DNA of 64,000 nucleotides from Bacteroidota bacterium (GCA_029974985.1 JARKQC010000329.1:17173-81172); one strand, 5' to 3'; shown: positions 19,480 to 29,563, numbered from the stretch's first letter. Notes: a model not told the origin generated them from the letters alone. Program-made: numbers and translations.

Positions 19480-20973
19480 ATGAATAAAAATGTGATTTTA
19501 TCCAATTTACTATTGAAATCAAGTGATTATCAATGCTTTGGTGATATAAATAGGAAAATTTCATTTATTAGCTATGATTCTAGAAAAATTGGCGAGAACT
19601 CCTGTTTTGTAGCTATTAAAGGCGAGAAATTTGATGGACATAATTATATCGCAAATGCTATTGATTTGGGTGCAAAAGTAATTATTTGTGAAAATTTGCC
19701 CACTAAGTATAATGATATAAAAAATTATATTACTTTTATAGTTTGTAAAAGTTCGAGACAAATGTTAGCAGAAATATCTAATGCTTATTATGGTTATCCC
19801 GCTAATAATATGAAAATGATTGCCGTTACTGGCACTAATGGAAAAACTACATCTACATTTTTATTCAAATCAATTTTAGAGCAAGCCAATTTTAAATGCG
19901 GTATAATTGGCACTACGGGCATTTTTATAGATAAAGAAGAAATCCCCGCCACTCATACAACACCCGAATCGCTTGAATTATTCGAAGTTCTTTCAAAAAT
20001 GAAAAATACTGGTGTTGAATATGTAATAATGGAAGTTTCATCGCATTCATTAATTCAAAAAAGAGTTTTTGGAATAAATTTTGAATTAGCAGTTTTTACA
20101 AATCTTACTCACGAACATCTTGATTATCACAATACAATCGAAAATTATGCAGAAGCTAAAAAAATACTTTTTTCTAATTTGAAAGAAAATTCTTATGCTG
20201 TAATAAATTCAAATTCCGATTGGGCTGAATTTATGGTTAAAAATATTAAGTGTATGAATATAATAAGAGTTACTAATAAAAGTGAAGGAAATAGCTTTAT
20301 AATAAAAAATGAAAAAATTGATTTAGATGGTATTTCATATAAATTAGAAAATGATAAATATTCATTAAATATTAAATCAAAATTAACGGGAAGATTTAAT
20401 ATTGAAAATTCATCGCTTGTTGCCGCAAGTTGCATTTATTTAGGGATAAATTTAAAAGATATAGAGTTAGGATTAGAAAAATCTAAGGGCGCACCTGGAA
20501 GAATGCAAAAATATACTTTAAAAAATGGTGCAATCGCATTAATTGATTATGCTCACACTCCTGATGCACTCGAAAAAGCACTAAATTCGTGCAAAGAAAT
20601 AACATTAAAAAATAATCAAAATAATAATTCAAAGTTAATTTGTGTGTTTGGATGTGGAGGAGACCGTGATAAAACAAAACGCCCAGAGATGGGAGCAATA
20701 TCTACAAAAATTGCTGATATTACAATAGTTACATCTGACAATCCAAGAACGGAATCACCCAAAGACATTATTAATGATATTCTAAAAGGTATTTCTAAAG
20801 AGTCAAACTATTATGTAATCGAAGATAGAAGAGAAGCGATAAAATATGCAAAAGAAATATCAAATAATTCTGATATTATTTTAATTGCTGGTAAAGGACA
20901 CGAAAATTATCAAATAATAGGAACTCAAAAATATCATTTTGATGATTATGAGGAAATATCTAAAATAGATTAA
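19480..20973 (+). CDS. murE: UDP-N-acetylmuramoyl-L-alanyl-D-glutamate--2,6-diaminopimelate ligase
   Basis: Cytoplasmic Mur ligase adding meso-diaminopimelate to the peptidoglycan precursor with ATP. The protein has 497 residues, normal length. The N-terminal UDP-MurNAc-binding domain includes SYDSRKIGENSCFVAIKG. AVTGTNGKTTST (115-126) is the P-loop. HEHLDYHNT and GRFNIENSSLVAAS are central-domain motifs. VIDYAHTPD-like IDYAHTPDALEKAL and GCGGDRDKTKRPEMG mark the C-terminal domain. DNPRTESP is the DNPR motif that selects DAP over lysine, so this organism has DAP-type peptidoglycan, in line with dapD at 46716. It lies outside any mur/fts (dcw) cluster in this window. Confidence 0.95.
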   Translation: MNKNVILSNLLLKSSDYQCFGDINRKISFISYDSRKIGENSCFVAIKGEKFDGHNYIANAIDLGAKVIICENLPTKYNDIKNYITFIVCKSSRQMLAEISNAYYGYPANNMKMIAVTGTNGKTTSTFLFKSILEQANFKCGIIGTTGIFIDKEEIPATHTTPESLELFEVLSKMKNTGVEYVIMEVSSHSLIQKRVFGINFELAVFTNLTHEHLDYHNTIENYAEAKKILFSNLKENSYAVINSNSDWAEFMVKNIKCMNIIRVTNKSEGNSFIIKNEKIDLDGISYKLENDKYSLNIKSKLTGRFNIENSSLVAASCIYLGINLKDIELGLEKSKGAPGRMQKYTLKNGAIALIDYAHTPDALEKALNSCKEITLKNNQNNNSKLICVFGCGGDRDKTKRPEMGAISTKIADITIVTSDNPRTESPKDIINDILKGISKESNYYVIEDRREAIKYAKEISNNSDIILIAGKGHENYQIIGTQKYHFDDYEEISKID

Positions 20974-21052
20974 TTTTTTTTCTATTTGTAATCTATTATT
21001 TATTTTTTTCTGTGTAAAGTTTTTAGGACTATACAAATTATTTGAGATAAAA

Positions 21053-21079
21053 AAAGGGGATAAAAAATAAATCCCCTTT
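21053..21079 (-). terminator. Terminator of the CAP-domain/T9SS gene
   Basis: AAAGGGGAT (21053-21061) pairs with ATCCCCTTT (21071-21079) around a 9-nt A/T loop. On the minus strand the hairpin is followed by a U-run, directly after the stop of the gene ending at 21101. It may also stop murE transcription from the other side. Confidence 0.75.
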
Positions 21080-21100
21080 CCAATTTGAATAAAAATTTGA

Positions 21101-23215
21101 CTATTTCATTAAAATAATTTTCTGAACAATTAGAGAATTTTGACTTTGTATTTTAATGAAATATATACCATTGATAATATCATTTCTACTTAAATCAAGT
21201 AAATCATAGTGATTACCTGCTTCTTTAAAGACGCTCGAAAGCTCAATAACTTCCTTTCCAAGCTCGTCAATCATAGAAATACGAACAAATCCCGATTTAT
21301 CTAACGAATAGCTAATTGTAGCAGTCTCATTAATTGGATTTGGATAAATAGATAAATGATTTATGATGTCATTATTTGTAACAGAAGAAGAACTCTTGGC
21401 TGTGAAGCTCATTATTTGGCTAAATGGACCAGAACCAGCCTCAGAATTTGCTTTTACACGCCAATAATATGTTTTACCATCTTTTAACAAACCTTCTTGA
21501 ATATTATAATTTACATCTTCCCATTTGAATTCATTTACAATATAACCTTGGTCGAAACCAACTCTATCGGCAAGCTGAACATTATAAGACTTAGCGCCCG
21601 GCACGACATTCCAAGATAGAGTTGGCGTTAAATTAGTTTCAGAACCATCAGTTGGACCGACTATTCCCGGAGCTGGCAATGGCACACCCGTATTAAATTT
21701 CCAAGCAGAAGTATATACACTTTCACCACCCGAGTTTACACATTTAACACGCCACCAATAATCTGTTTCGTTATTAATTCTTCCCGCTGGTACAACGTGA
21801 AATGTATCAGTCATATTTGATTTTGTATATCGAACTGAAAATCCCTCGAAAGTATCATCTTTTGATATTTGTAATGAATAAGTTTCCGCACCGGGAACAC
21901 TTGTCCAAAAAAGTAATGGAGTAGTTGAATTTGTTACAGCATTGTTCGGTGGACCAGCTAAATAAGGTTTGTCGGGTGTAGGCGATGTAGTAGTAAATTT
22001 AAATACTTCTGACCAGCCACTTTTACCTGCATCATTAATTGACGCAACACGCCACCAATATTCAGTTTCATAATCTAATTCCGTAGAAACGAAATTATTC
22101 GTTGGAAGATTATTCTTATCAACAACTAATTGAGTGAAACTTGCATTCTCGGATACTTGAAGATGGAATTTACTTGTATTAGGAGTAAGTTTCCAAGTAA
22201 ATGGTGAATTTAAAGCTACTCCCTTTGCTAAATTCGTAGGAGTAAGTAGTTCTGGTGCAGTAGGAGGTTGAGTATGATTTAAGTCAGTAAGTTTAAACCA
22301 ATAAGTAAAATCCTTATTAGAACCATTTACATTAACATTTCTAATAGTAACGGTATATTTAACTTCATCAGCTAATCCATCAGCTTTCCAACTTAAATTA
22401 TTTGGATAACTACCCCAGCCTTCGTTATCATTTTTTATAGAATGCACATTTACAGTATTTCCTTTTTCGTCTTTCATTTCAACTGTTGTAGAAGCATAGC
22501 TAACTTTTTGATTAGACCATAAATCAGTTTTGCTCGCTATTGCATTAAAAGATAAGTAAAATGAACGATCTATATAACTTGGTGGATAATATTCAAAAGG
22601 ATAAGCAACAAATTCGAGCTGAGTATCAGAAATATTGCCTTTTACAAAATCTTGGTATAAAAAGTTTGCCGCATGAAATTCAGATCCACCAGATTTTGGT
22701 ACGCCATCACATTTTCCATAAGTAAAAGAAGTTAAAAAAGGATTAAGAATAGCTCGACGATGACCAACTTTATATTCATTGGCTTTGTCAGCATTGTGGT
22801 TGTCAATTAACCAGCCAATAATTGAACCAGTTGGGGTACTTGCCGCACCACCATATTCAATATTTGATTTCATTCTTGCGGCTCCACCAGAGGGTGTATA
22901 ACAAGGAGTTGCTGGATCGTCAATATGCCCACCTTGACCGCTTGCAACCATATTAAGACAGCCTTCCATAGACATAATTTGTCCTAATGTTTCATAATTT
23001 ACTGGTTTTAATTTGTGTAAACTACGAATATGATTTACTTTTTCGAGTACATCATCAATTACACTTTGTTTTAAAACACCCGGTTTACAATTCTGGATAT
23101 CTGGCAGTACATCATAATACTGCGCATAATTAATTTCTTTTGCTTTGTCGCTTGCTTTAGTTGAGATTGTTAAAGTGAGTAAAAAAGCAACAAATAGTAT
23201 TAATATTTTTTTCAT
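21101..23215 (-). CDS. Secreted CAP (SCP/PR1)-domain protein with Fn3 repeats and T9SS sorting domain
   Basis: The 704-residue protein has a signal peptide (MKKILILFVAFLLTLTIST). A CAP-like domain occupies about residues 45-200 (VLEKVNHIRSLHKLKPVNY ... WLIDNHNADKANEYKVGHRRAILNP), followed by a beta domain. Three fibronectin-III-like repeats follow (about 310-610), each with a tYyWRVk/eYWWRVa strand. The C-terminal about 80 residues form a type-A T9SS domain (NHLSIYPNPINETATISYSLDKSG ... GIYFIKIQSQNSLIVQKIILMK). The protein is therefore exported by Sec, then by T9SS, and attached or released at the surface. The CAP domain's activity is unknown. The gene stands alone with its own promoter candidate and terminator. 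Confidence 0.85.
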   Translation of the reverse strand: MKKILILFVAFLLTLTISTKASDKAKEINYAQYYDVLPDIQNCKPGVLKQSVIDDVLEKVNHIRSLHKLKPVNYETLGQIMSMEGCLNMVASGQGGHIDDPATPCYTPSGGAARMKSNIEYGGAASTPTGSIIGWLIDNHNADKANEYKVGHRRAILNPFLTSFTYGKCDGVPKSGGSEFHAANFLYQDFVKGNISDTQLEFVAYPFEYYPPSYIDRSFYLSFNAIASKTDLWSNQKVSYASTTVEMKDEKGNTVNVHSIKNDNEGWGSYPNNLSWKADGLADEVKYTVTIRNVNVNGSNKDFTYWFKLTDLNHTQPPTAPELLTPTNLAKGVALNSPFTWKLTPNTSKFHLQVSENASFTQLVVDKNNLPTNNFVSTELDYETEYWWRVASINDAGKSGWSEVFKFTTTSPTPDKPYLAGPPNNAVTNSTTPLLFWTSVPGAETYSLQISKDDTFEGFSVRYTKSNMTDTFHVVPAGRINNETDYWWRVKCVNSGGESVYTSAWKFNTGVPLPAPGIVGPTDGSETNLTPTLSWNVVPGAKSYNVQLADRVGFDQGYIVNEFKWEDVNYNIQEGLLKDGKTYYWRVKANSEAGSGPFSQIMSFTAKSSSSVTNNDIINHLSIYPNPINETATISYSLDKSGFVRISMIDELGKEVIELSSVFKEAGNHYDLLDLSRNDIINGIYFIKIQSQNSLIVQKIILMK

Positions 23216-23251
23216 ATTACTTTGAATTTATTATTAATAATTAGTCATTTA

Positions 23252-23259
23252 CAAATATA
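23252..23259 (-). promoter_or_regulatory. Candidate -7 element (TATATTTG) of the CAP-domain gene
   Basis: The minus strand reads TATATTTG, matching TAnnTTTG, 37 bp upstream of the ATG at 23215. No convincing -33 element was identified. Confidence 0.4.
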
Positions 23260-23311
23260 ATAAAAAAAATTCATTCGTAGTTAATTATTTGTAGAAATTT
23301 TATATAAAAAA

Positions 23312-23342
23312 AAGGTTGTAAAGCACTTTGCCATACAACCTT
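23312..23342 (-). terminator. Terminator of the M2 peptidase gene
   Basis: AAGGTTGTA (23312-23320) pairs with TACAACCTT (23334-23342). On the minus strand the hairpin is followed by eight T residues, 27 bp after the peptidase stop codon. Confidence 0.85.
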
Positions 23343-23368
23343 CCAATATTTATTTTAAAATTATATTA

Positions 23369-25084
23369 TTAATTTACAAATTGTTTTGCATAATATTTTG
23401 CAGTAAGTTTTTCACCTGTTGCTTTTTCGATCATATCATTCCAATAATATTTACTTCCCACGCCAAATACATAAGTTTTCAAATATTCACCAACTTCGGG
23501 TTTACCATAGAAACTTGGATAAGAAAGCGGGTCAACTTTAAGAACTTTATCCGCAATATGGAAATATAATTGCGAAGCTAATAATTCACCAAGATGATAA
23601 TTATGATAGTAGCAAGGGGAAGTAGCAATATGAATTTTTGTAGCCCAATCTGGCATATTGCGACCTTCGGGCTTTTTAATTAATTGATATTTTTCAACTA
23701 AATCCCACCATAATTTATTCAAATCTTGATCGGGGTCAGCATACATAGATTTTTCAAAACGATACATTACCTGCGCCCAACGACTAAATACAAGCTGTTG
23801 TAATTTAAGCATTTTATGACTATCTTCTGTAATTGATTTTTTTTCATTATCACTAATTCCGAGCATATCTTGCATCCAATTAGGATTTAATGCAAATCTA
23901 CCAAATAGCATAGCAATTGCTTCAGTTGTAAATATATGTGCTGGTGATTTTAATCCCCAAGGTAATTCATCGGAATAATGATTTTCGTATAAAGCGTGAC
24001 CAAATTCATGCATCATAGTTTCCATCCAACGTGAATTGTTAGAAACATTACATAAAACTCTAATATCACGTTTGTCTCTATCAATATTAATACAATAAGC
24101 ATGTTGATTTTTATTTTCTCGTGGATATAAATCACTATTTTTTACTAAATTATCAATAGGTAAGCCGATAGAATTGTAATATTTTTCAGTTAGACTTACT
24201 ACGTCTTTATCTTTATAAAAAGAGTCGTGATCTACACTATAAATTTTTGGTGCTTCTTGGAAATATCTATTTTGATAATGCCATGGCATTAATTTATCGG
24301 GGGATATATTATGTTTTTTTGCTAAATATTCATCAATTTCCTCTTTTAATTTAGCAAAAGCATCTCTTGTTAAATCATCTAATTCATCAAATAATTTTGT
24401 GATTTCTGTGGGGTCTTGGTCAGATAATTTTAAAGACATTTCGTGATAATTATTAAAACCAATAGTTTTAGCAATTTCATTTCTTGCTTTCACTAAATTT
24501 ATAATATCTTTTTCTACAAGAGGACCGATTTCTTTATGAGCTTTCCAAATTTGTTCGAGTTGTTTTTGATTAGTAGAAGTTTTTAAGATTTCCTCAACTT
24601 GATTATCATCATAAGTCATATTTCCGATTTTTGCTCTAAAATTTGAGTATTTTAATTCTATTTCACTTTGTTTTTTAGATAAATCATTTAATTTTGCTGT
24701 ATCAATCTGTTTACCAAGCATTTCATTATAAAGTACTTCAGCAGAGCGTTTTAAAAGAGAGTCTTTAATCAAGTCAGATTCTTTAAAATCTCTTAATTTT
24801 ACAAAATAATCTTTATTCGATAATAATTCGTTTAAAACATTATCATACTTGTTTACTTTTTCCCAATTTTCGGGATTACTATTTATTGAAGCTTCGAAAT
24901 AAGCTTTTGAAACATCAATATTTGCTTGAGCTAATTTTGAGGTAAATTCCTTATAGAAATCTTTATAGTTGTTTTCCATTTGTGTAACGTCATTATTAGT
25001 TAAATCATTTTCTTTATTATTATTACAAGCAATAAAAACAAATAATATTGCAACTGCGAAAATAAGTAAATACTTGTTGGACAT
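23369..25084 (-). CDS. M2 (ACE-like) zinc metallopeptidase lipoprotein
   Basis: The ATG at 25084 is chosen over an upstream start at 25126 because AAGGAG lies just before it and the peptide then begins with a lipoprotein signal, MSNKYLLIFAVAILFVFIAC (lipidated C20). The product has 571 residues. The zinc site is METMMHEFGHALYE with H359, E360 and H363, and the third ligand E388 lies in FTTEAIAMLFGRF. The spacing and the surrounding helices fit peptidase family M2 (dipeptidyl carboxypeptidase, angiotensin-converting-enzyme-like) rather than M3. It is probably anchored in the envelope and trims peptides. It is followed by its own terminator, and the nuo operon ends 95 bp upstream. Confidence 0.88.
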   Translation of the reverse strand: MSNKYLLIFAVAILFVFIACNNNKENDLTNNDVTQMENNYKDFYKEFTSKLAQANIDVSKAYFEASINSNPENWEKVNKYDNVLNELLSNKDYFVKLRDFKESDLIKDSLLKRSAEVLYNEMLGKQIDTAKLNDLSKKQSEIELKYSNFRAKIGNMTYDDNQVEEILKTSTNQKQLEQIWKAHKEIGPLVEKDIINLVKARNEIAKTIGFNNYHEMSLKLSDQDPTEITKLFDELDDLTRDAFAKLKEEIDEYLAKKHNISPDKLMPWHYQNRYFQEAPKIYSVDHDSFYKDKDVVSLTEKYYNSIGLPIDNLVKNSDLYPRENKNQHAYCINIDRDKRDIRVLCNVSNNSRWMETMMHEFGHALYENHYSDELPWGLKSPAHIFTTEAIAMLFGRFALNPNWMQDMLGISDNEKKSITEDSHKMLKLQQLVFSRWAQVMYRFEKSMYADPDQDLNKLWWDLVEKYQLIKKPEGRNMPDWATKIHIATSPCYYHNYHLGELLASQLYFHIADKVLKVDPLSYPSFYGKPEVGEYLKTYVFGVGSKYYWNDMIEKATGEKLTAKYYAKQFVN

Positions 25085-25129
25085 TTTTTTAATCTCCTTA
25101 TTTTTTAGGATTAATGAATTAATCAAAAA

Positions 25130-25170
25130 AAAACTTCATCTTTATTGTCTAATTGTTAAGATGAAGTTTT
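25130..25170 (-). terminator. Terminator of the nuoGHI operon
   Basis: A perfect 13-bp stem, AAAACTTCATCTT (25130-25142) with AAGATGAAGTTTT (25158-25170), is followed on the minus strand by a T-run, 9 bp after the nuoI stop. It separates nuoGHI from the M2 peptidase gene. Confidence 0.9.
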
Positions 25171-25178
25171 GTAAATTT

Positions 25179-25676
25179 TTATCTATATTGTCTTAAAAAT
25201 TCTAATCTATCTTGTAGCTTAGCTATGGGGACTTGCAATCTTGGTTTGTCCATAATAGCTTCTTCTTGACTCTGAAATACTAATTCGTAATCTTTACTCA
25301 TAACGATAGCTTCTTCAGGGCAAACTTCTTCGCAAAAACCACAAAAGATACATCTTAACATATTTATTTCAAATTTGATAGGATAACGTTCTTTTAGCTT
25401 TTCTGTTTCATCTGCTTGAATTTGTATAGCTAAAGCTGGGCATACTCTCGCACATAAGCCGCAAGCAACGCAACGACCACCTGTTTCTTCAACAACTAAT
25501 ACGGGACGCCCACGATAAGAGCCTTCCGGCTCCCAACGCTCTTCTGGATATTGTCGAGTAAATTTTGGTTTTAACATTTCACCAAGTGTCAAACCGAGAC
25601 CGCGCGCAATCTCGGGTATATATAATTTTTCCCAAAAATTTAATCTTTCTGCTTCTGTATTTTTAGTGTTATTCAT
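25179..25676 (-). CDS. nuoI: NADH-quinone oxidoreductase subunit I
   Basis: Peripheral-arm ferredoxin subunit of respiratory complex I. The 165 residues carry two [4Fe-4S] sites: [12 protein letters not shown] (C69, C72, C75, C79) and [12 protein letters not shown] (C109, C112, C115, C119). These are the N6a/N6b clusters passing electrons towards quinone. The N-terminal helix-rich part ([18 protein letters not shown]) is the membrane-arm contact. It is the last gene of nuoG-nuoH-nuoI and is closed by a strong terminator. Confidence 0.95.
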   Translation of the reverse strand: MNNTKNTEAERLNFWEKLYIPEIARGLGLTLGEMLKPKFTRQYPEERWEPEGSYRGRPVLVVEETGGRCVACGLCARVCPALAIQIQADETEKLKERYPIKFEINMLRCIFCGFCEEVCPEEAIVMSKDYELVFQSQEEAIMDKPRLQVPIAKLQDRLEFLRQYR

Positions 25677-25770
25677 ATCACACCTAAATTAATTCCTTTC
25701 TAAATATAATTTTTAATGAAATTCATTAAAAATCAAAATTTTAAAACAATCTTAACAAATTAACAAATGA

Positions 25771-26829
25771 TTATTTAAAAAATATAACGCCAAGTGCAGT
25801 TAATACAACGTTTAATAATGCAAGTGGCAATAACACTTTCCAACCTAAATTCATTAATTGGTCATATCTAAATCTTGGAACGCTCCATCTTACCCATATA
25901 AAGAAGAAAAGTAAGAATAATACTTTTATAGCAAATACAAGAAAATGTGCTAAAGCAAGTAGTATCGAACCATCTTGAAGCCCCAATGTTTCTGCGGGTA
26001 CGGGTAATGCCCAACCGCCAAGATAAAATAATACAATTAGTGTAGATGATGTTGTCATATTAGCATATTCAGCAAGGAAAAACATTCCAAACTTCATACC
26101 TGAATATTCGGTATTAAAGCCACCGACAAGCTCAGGCTCTGCTTCGGGTAAGTCAAAAGGAGTTCTATTCGTTTCTGCAAAAGAAGCAGTTAGGAAAATA
26201 ATAAATCCTAAGGGTTGAAGGAAAATATTCCAGCGCCAACCGTTCCAAGCAAGTTGATGATTTACAATATCATTTAAAGATAACGAGCCGCTTATAAGCA
26301 CTATACCTATCAATGCTAATCCGATAGAAAGCTCATAAGAAATCATTTGAGCAGAAGATCTAAGCCCACCAAGTAAAGAATACTTATTGTTAGACGACCA
26401 GCCAGCAAGTATAATACCATAAACACCAACCGAAGTCATTAATAATATATATAACAAACCAATATTTACATTTGGAGCAATACCTAAATAAATTCTTCTA
26501 TCACCAATGTCAATATAGCTTGAAAAAGGAATAACAGCCCATATTGCCATAGCAACACTCAGTGATAAAATAGGAGCTAAAGTATGGAAAAACTTATCCG
26601 CGTTTTTGGGTACTAAATCTTCCTTAAAAAATAATTTAAGCACGTCTGCAAATGGTTGCAATGTGCCGAAAGGACCAACTCTATTAGGACCAATTCTATT
26701 TTGTGCAAAAGCAGATACTTTACGTTCCAAATATACATTCAGAGCAGCCATAAGCTGAATTCCGAGAACAATTACAATTGCTTTTACTAAAGCTTCGATT
26801 ATTATCCAAATAATTTCTGGCATATTCAT
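25771..26829 (-). CDS. nuoH: NADH-quinone oxidoreductase subunit H
   Basis: Membrane subunit of complex I at the quinone site, with about eight transmembrane helices. Conserved stretches include LMAALNVYLERKVSAFAQNRIGPNRVGPFG, LQPFADVLKLFFKED, SFAETNRTPFDLPEAEPELVGGFNTEYSG and FIWVRWSVPRFRYDQLM, which are the NuoH/Nqo8 signatures. The track-type start at 26832 would be a TTG; ATG at 26829 (or 26823) is more likely, giving about 352 residues. It lies between nuoG (55 bp) and nuoI (94 bp) on the same strand. Confidence 0.95.
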   Translation of the reverse strand: MNMPEIIWIIIEALVKAIVIVLGIQLMAALNVYLERKVSAFAQNRIGPNRVGPFGTLQPFADVLKLFFKEDLVPKNADKFFHTLAPILSLSVAMAIWAVIPFSSYIDIGDRRIYLGIAPNVNIGLLYILLMTSVGVYGIILAGWSSNNKYSLLGGLRSSAQMISYELSIGLALIGIVLISGSLSLNDIVNHQLAWNGWRWNIFLQPLGFIIFLTASFAETNRTPFDLPEAEPELVGGFNTEYSGMKFGMFFLAEYANMTTSSTLIVLFYLGGWALPVPAETLGLQDGSILLALAHFLVFAIKVLFLLFFFIWVRWSVPRFRYDQLMNLGWKVLLPLALLNVVLTALGVIFFK

Positions 26830-26884
26830 CAATTATTATTAAAAAAAATATTATTTTAATTAAAAATTAAGTATAAAAAAACAT

Positions 26885-28672
26885 TTATTTGTTTTGTTTA
26901 TATTCTTCTTTCATTTTATAAGAAACATAGTTTGTTATAATCGGGTCGGGATTGTTAGCTTTATAAAATACTAAACCCTGATGTAAATCCATTTTTTCAT
27001 AATTCATATTTTTAAAAGCAGGGATTTTTTCAGTAATTTCCTCAAAAATATCTTTTGATTCTTTATAATTCCAATTAGAACCTATTAAATTTGAAATTCC
27101 TTGAATAATTCGCCAACTTTGTCTGCAATTTCTTGCTTCGTGCTGTGTCCATCTATCATTATATGCACCAAATTTATCAAGTCGGCTCATTTTCATTCCC
27201 ATAGTTCTTAAATTTTCTTTAGTAACTATTGCGGGAGTAAAATGTTGAACTCTCTTATCTTTATTAGAGTAAGTGCCTTCGATTTCTGCATAAGTTGAAC
27301 AAGCAAGCACGATATCAGCTTTTTCTGTAATTGTATTATGATTATAATACATCACAACTAATAAATCTAATTTATCAAGATGTTCAATAATATGCTCGTG
27401 ATGTTTAAAATCCTCTTCCATAATGAAAAGAGCTTTGATTTTTCCAGATTTGATATTTTCAAATAAATCAACAGCTTTAATACCATTTCCATTAAAACCA
27501 GCATTTACCTCATTAGCACCATTAGTATTTGGTGCGCGGTCTGCTACGCCGAGGAAATTATCCTTATAAGACTCATCAATATGTAAAAGAAAATCAACAT
27601 TTGGTGATTTTACTACCGTACGAGCAAATTTTTGGAAAATATAGTTATCTTCATTTGTTGCCTTCGCAGAAGATAAAAAGAAAATTTCATTTGCTTTATA
27701 TTTGCTAATTCTTTTTGCTACTTCTGAATATGCTTCGTCCCAAGAAACTATTTGATGTTTAGAGTCAACCTTTATCGAAGGTTCGATAATTCTATTTTTA
27801 TTAACAAATTCATAATGATTAAGTCTCGCGTCATCGCTTAACCAAAATCTATTGATATACATATTAGTTCGAGGCTGAACTCTTAAAATTTCATTATTTC
27901 TAACCCCAAGTTTTGTGTTGCTACCGGTTGAGTCTGCAAAAGAAATCGAATCATTAAAACTCATTTCCCAAACGCGAGCTTTAAATCTAAAATCTCTACT
28001 TGTTAAAGCGCCTACGGGACATATTTCAATAACATTCATTGAATATGGATTGTCGAATTCTTTTCCTTCTTCAACTCTAATAGTTACGCTATCTCCTCTA
28101 TTTACAAAAGATAAAACATCTTGTTTTGCTACTTCTTTTGCATATCTAATACAACGAGAACACATAATACATCGTTCTCCATCAAACATTACATTAGGTC
28201 CCCATTTTACACGTTTTGGCTTGTGAACTTTTTCCTCACTAAATCTACTTGCACCCTTGGAATGAGAAAAAGCATATTCTTGAAGTTTACATTCGCCTGC
28301 TTCATCACAAATAGGGCAGTCAAGAGGATGATTTATTAAAATAAACTCCATAACTGCTTCTTGAGTGTTTATAACTCTTTCATTATTTAATAATACGTGC
28401 ATACCATCACTAATAGGCGTTGCACAAGCAATTTGAAGCTTAGGTATATATGATATTACGGGATTATTTTCCGAATCAAGTTCGATATTGCCATCAGGAA
28501 GTCTTTTCGGCATTCCTACTTGAACAAGGCACATTCTGCAATTTCCAGATACTGAAAGCTCTGGATGCCAGCAAAAGTGAGGTATTTTTAGACCATTTTC
28601 GTATGCTGCTTCAATAATTGTTTTGCCAGGTTTAGTTTCAATTTTCTTTCCATCAATGAAAATGTTAGGCAT
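26885..28672 (-). CDS. nuoG: NADH-quinone oxidoreductase subunit G (short form)
   Basis: Iron-sulfur subunit of complex I. The start is the ATG at 28672 (MPNIFIDGKKIETKPG), with GGAG about 10 bp upstream, giving 595 residues. Cluster ligands in order are the [2Fe-2S] site C34, C45, C48, C83; the [4Fe-4S] N5 site H115-x3-C119-x2-C122-x5-C128; and the N4 site C168, C171, C174 plus the Cys of EICPVGAL. The C-terminal molybdopterin-type domain is shorter than usual (families run to 680-900 residues), and no extra N7 cluster motif was seen. Genes for the remaining nuo subunits are not in this window, so the nuo genes are split. Confidence 0.92.
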   Translation of the reverse strand: MPNIFIDGKKIETKPGKTIIEAAYENGLKIPHFCWHPELSVSGNCRMCLVQVGMPKRLPDGNIELDSENNPVISYIPKLQIACATPISDGMHVLLNNERVINTQEAVMEFILINHPLDCPICDEAGECKLQEYAFSHSKGASRFSEEKVHKPKRVKWGPNVMFDGERCIMCSRCIRYAKEVAKQDVLSFVNRGDSVTIRVEEGKEFDNPYSMNVIEICPVGALTSRDFRFKARVWEMSFNDSISFADSTGSNTKLGVRNNEILRVQPRTNMYINRFWLSDDARLNHYEFVNKNRIIEPSIKVDSKHQIVSWDEAYSEVAKRISKYKANEIFFLSSAKATNEDNYIFQKFARTVVKSPNVDFLLHIDESYKDNFLGVADRAPNTNGANEVNAGFNGNGIKAVDLFENIKSGKIKALFIMEEDFKHHEHIIEHLDKLDLLVVMYYNHNTITEKADIVLACSTYAEIEGTYSNKDKRVQHFTPAIVTKENLRTMGMKMSRLDKFGAYNDRWTQHEARNCRQSWRIIQGISNLIGSNWNYKESKDIFEEITEKIPAFKNMNYEKMDLHQGLVFYKANNPDPIITNYVSYKMKEEYKQNK

Positions 28673-28806
28673 TATATTAAACTCCAAGACAATATAATTT
28701 CAAAAAAAAAATAAATGCAAATTTTTAAAAATTCACATTCTGCAAAAAAAATCATTGCAAAATACGAAAAAAAATTAAAATAATGAATTAGAGATTTACG
28801 AAATTA

Positions 28807-29562
28807 CTAATTTTTAATGTTTTTTTCTAATTCTGCTTCGATTAATCTCCAAATTTTCTGACAAGGAAAACTATTATTAAAAAGTGGCGCCCCTAAAATT
28901 GCCGAATCTATATTAATTGATTTATTTCGATGAAGCTCCCACAGCACTTCGCTTGTCGAAATAACACCATATAAAGTTGTGTTAAATCTCTTATCAACAA
29001 TTATATCCATTAATCTTTTAAAGTCAAAACTATTATCATTAAAAATACTATTATATGTACCTATAATTATTCGTTTTATATTATATGATAAAATAAGTTC
29101 AATAATATCATTTAAATTATATTCTTTAAATGATTGAGAATATAAATCAAAATCATCATTTAATATAATAGCAAAATTTATTTTTGACGTTGTAAATCTA
29201 TTTATCAATTCTAAACACAAATCTTTATTAAAAATCATTTCATTAGAAATAATTACTCGATAAATACCCTTTTTTAATAAATTTTCACACTCTTCAAAAT
29301 TTCTAAAATCTGCGTGAACTGCTACGGGAATATCAAGCTTACAACATAAATTCCCAATTAAATCAAAATTAATATCTTTTTTATGAATTAAAGAATCTCT
29401 ATCAATGATATGAATAGCTTTAAAATTTTCACGTCTAAATAATTTGACTAATTCCGCTGGGTTTTCCTGAAAATTTTTATATAAAGCTTCTGTGCCACAT
29501 TCACCAATTATGCAGCGAGAACATTTCCCATTTTCAAGCTCTATCGAAGGAATAATTACCAT
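28807..29562 (-). CDS. Degenerate HisA/HisF-like TIM-barrel protein
   Basis: The 251-residue protein has a HisA-like layout. MVIIPSIELENGKCSRCIIGECG replaces the iPAIDLkdGkcVRL line, FRRENFKAIHIIDRDSL matches the GA..lHvVDLdgA strand, and GIYRVIISNEMI matches Gv.rViiGt.. . The phosphate-binding VGGGIR is VHADFR, and the catalytic first Asp is Glu (E8). The second catalytic Asp is not at the usual place in IILNDDFDLY, although acidic residues are nearby. C14, C17 and C22 form a CxxC-x4-C set that HisA lacks. It is therefore probably not the histidine-pathway isomerase. It follows ruvA by 1 bp and is likely co-transcribed with it. Function unknown. Confidence 0.7.
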   Translation of the reverse strand: MVIIPSIELENGKCSRCIIGECGTEALYKNFQENPAELVKLFRRENFKAIHIIDRDSLIHKKDINFDLIGNLCCKLDIPVAVHADFRNFEECENLLKKGIYRVIISNEMIFNKDLCLELINRFTTSKINFAIILNDDFDLYSQSFKEYNLNDIIELILSYNIKRIIIGTYNSIFNDNSFDFKRLMDIIVDKRFNTTLYGVISTSEVLWELHRNKSINIDSAILGAPLFNNSFPCQKIWRLIEAELEKNIKN

Positions 29563-29563
29563 T

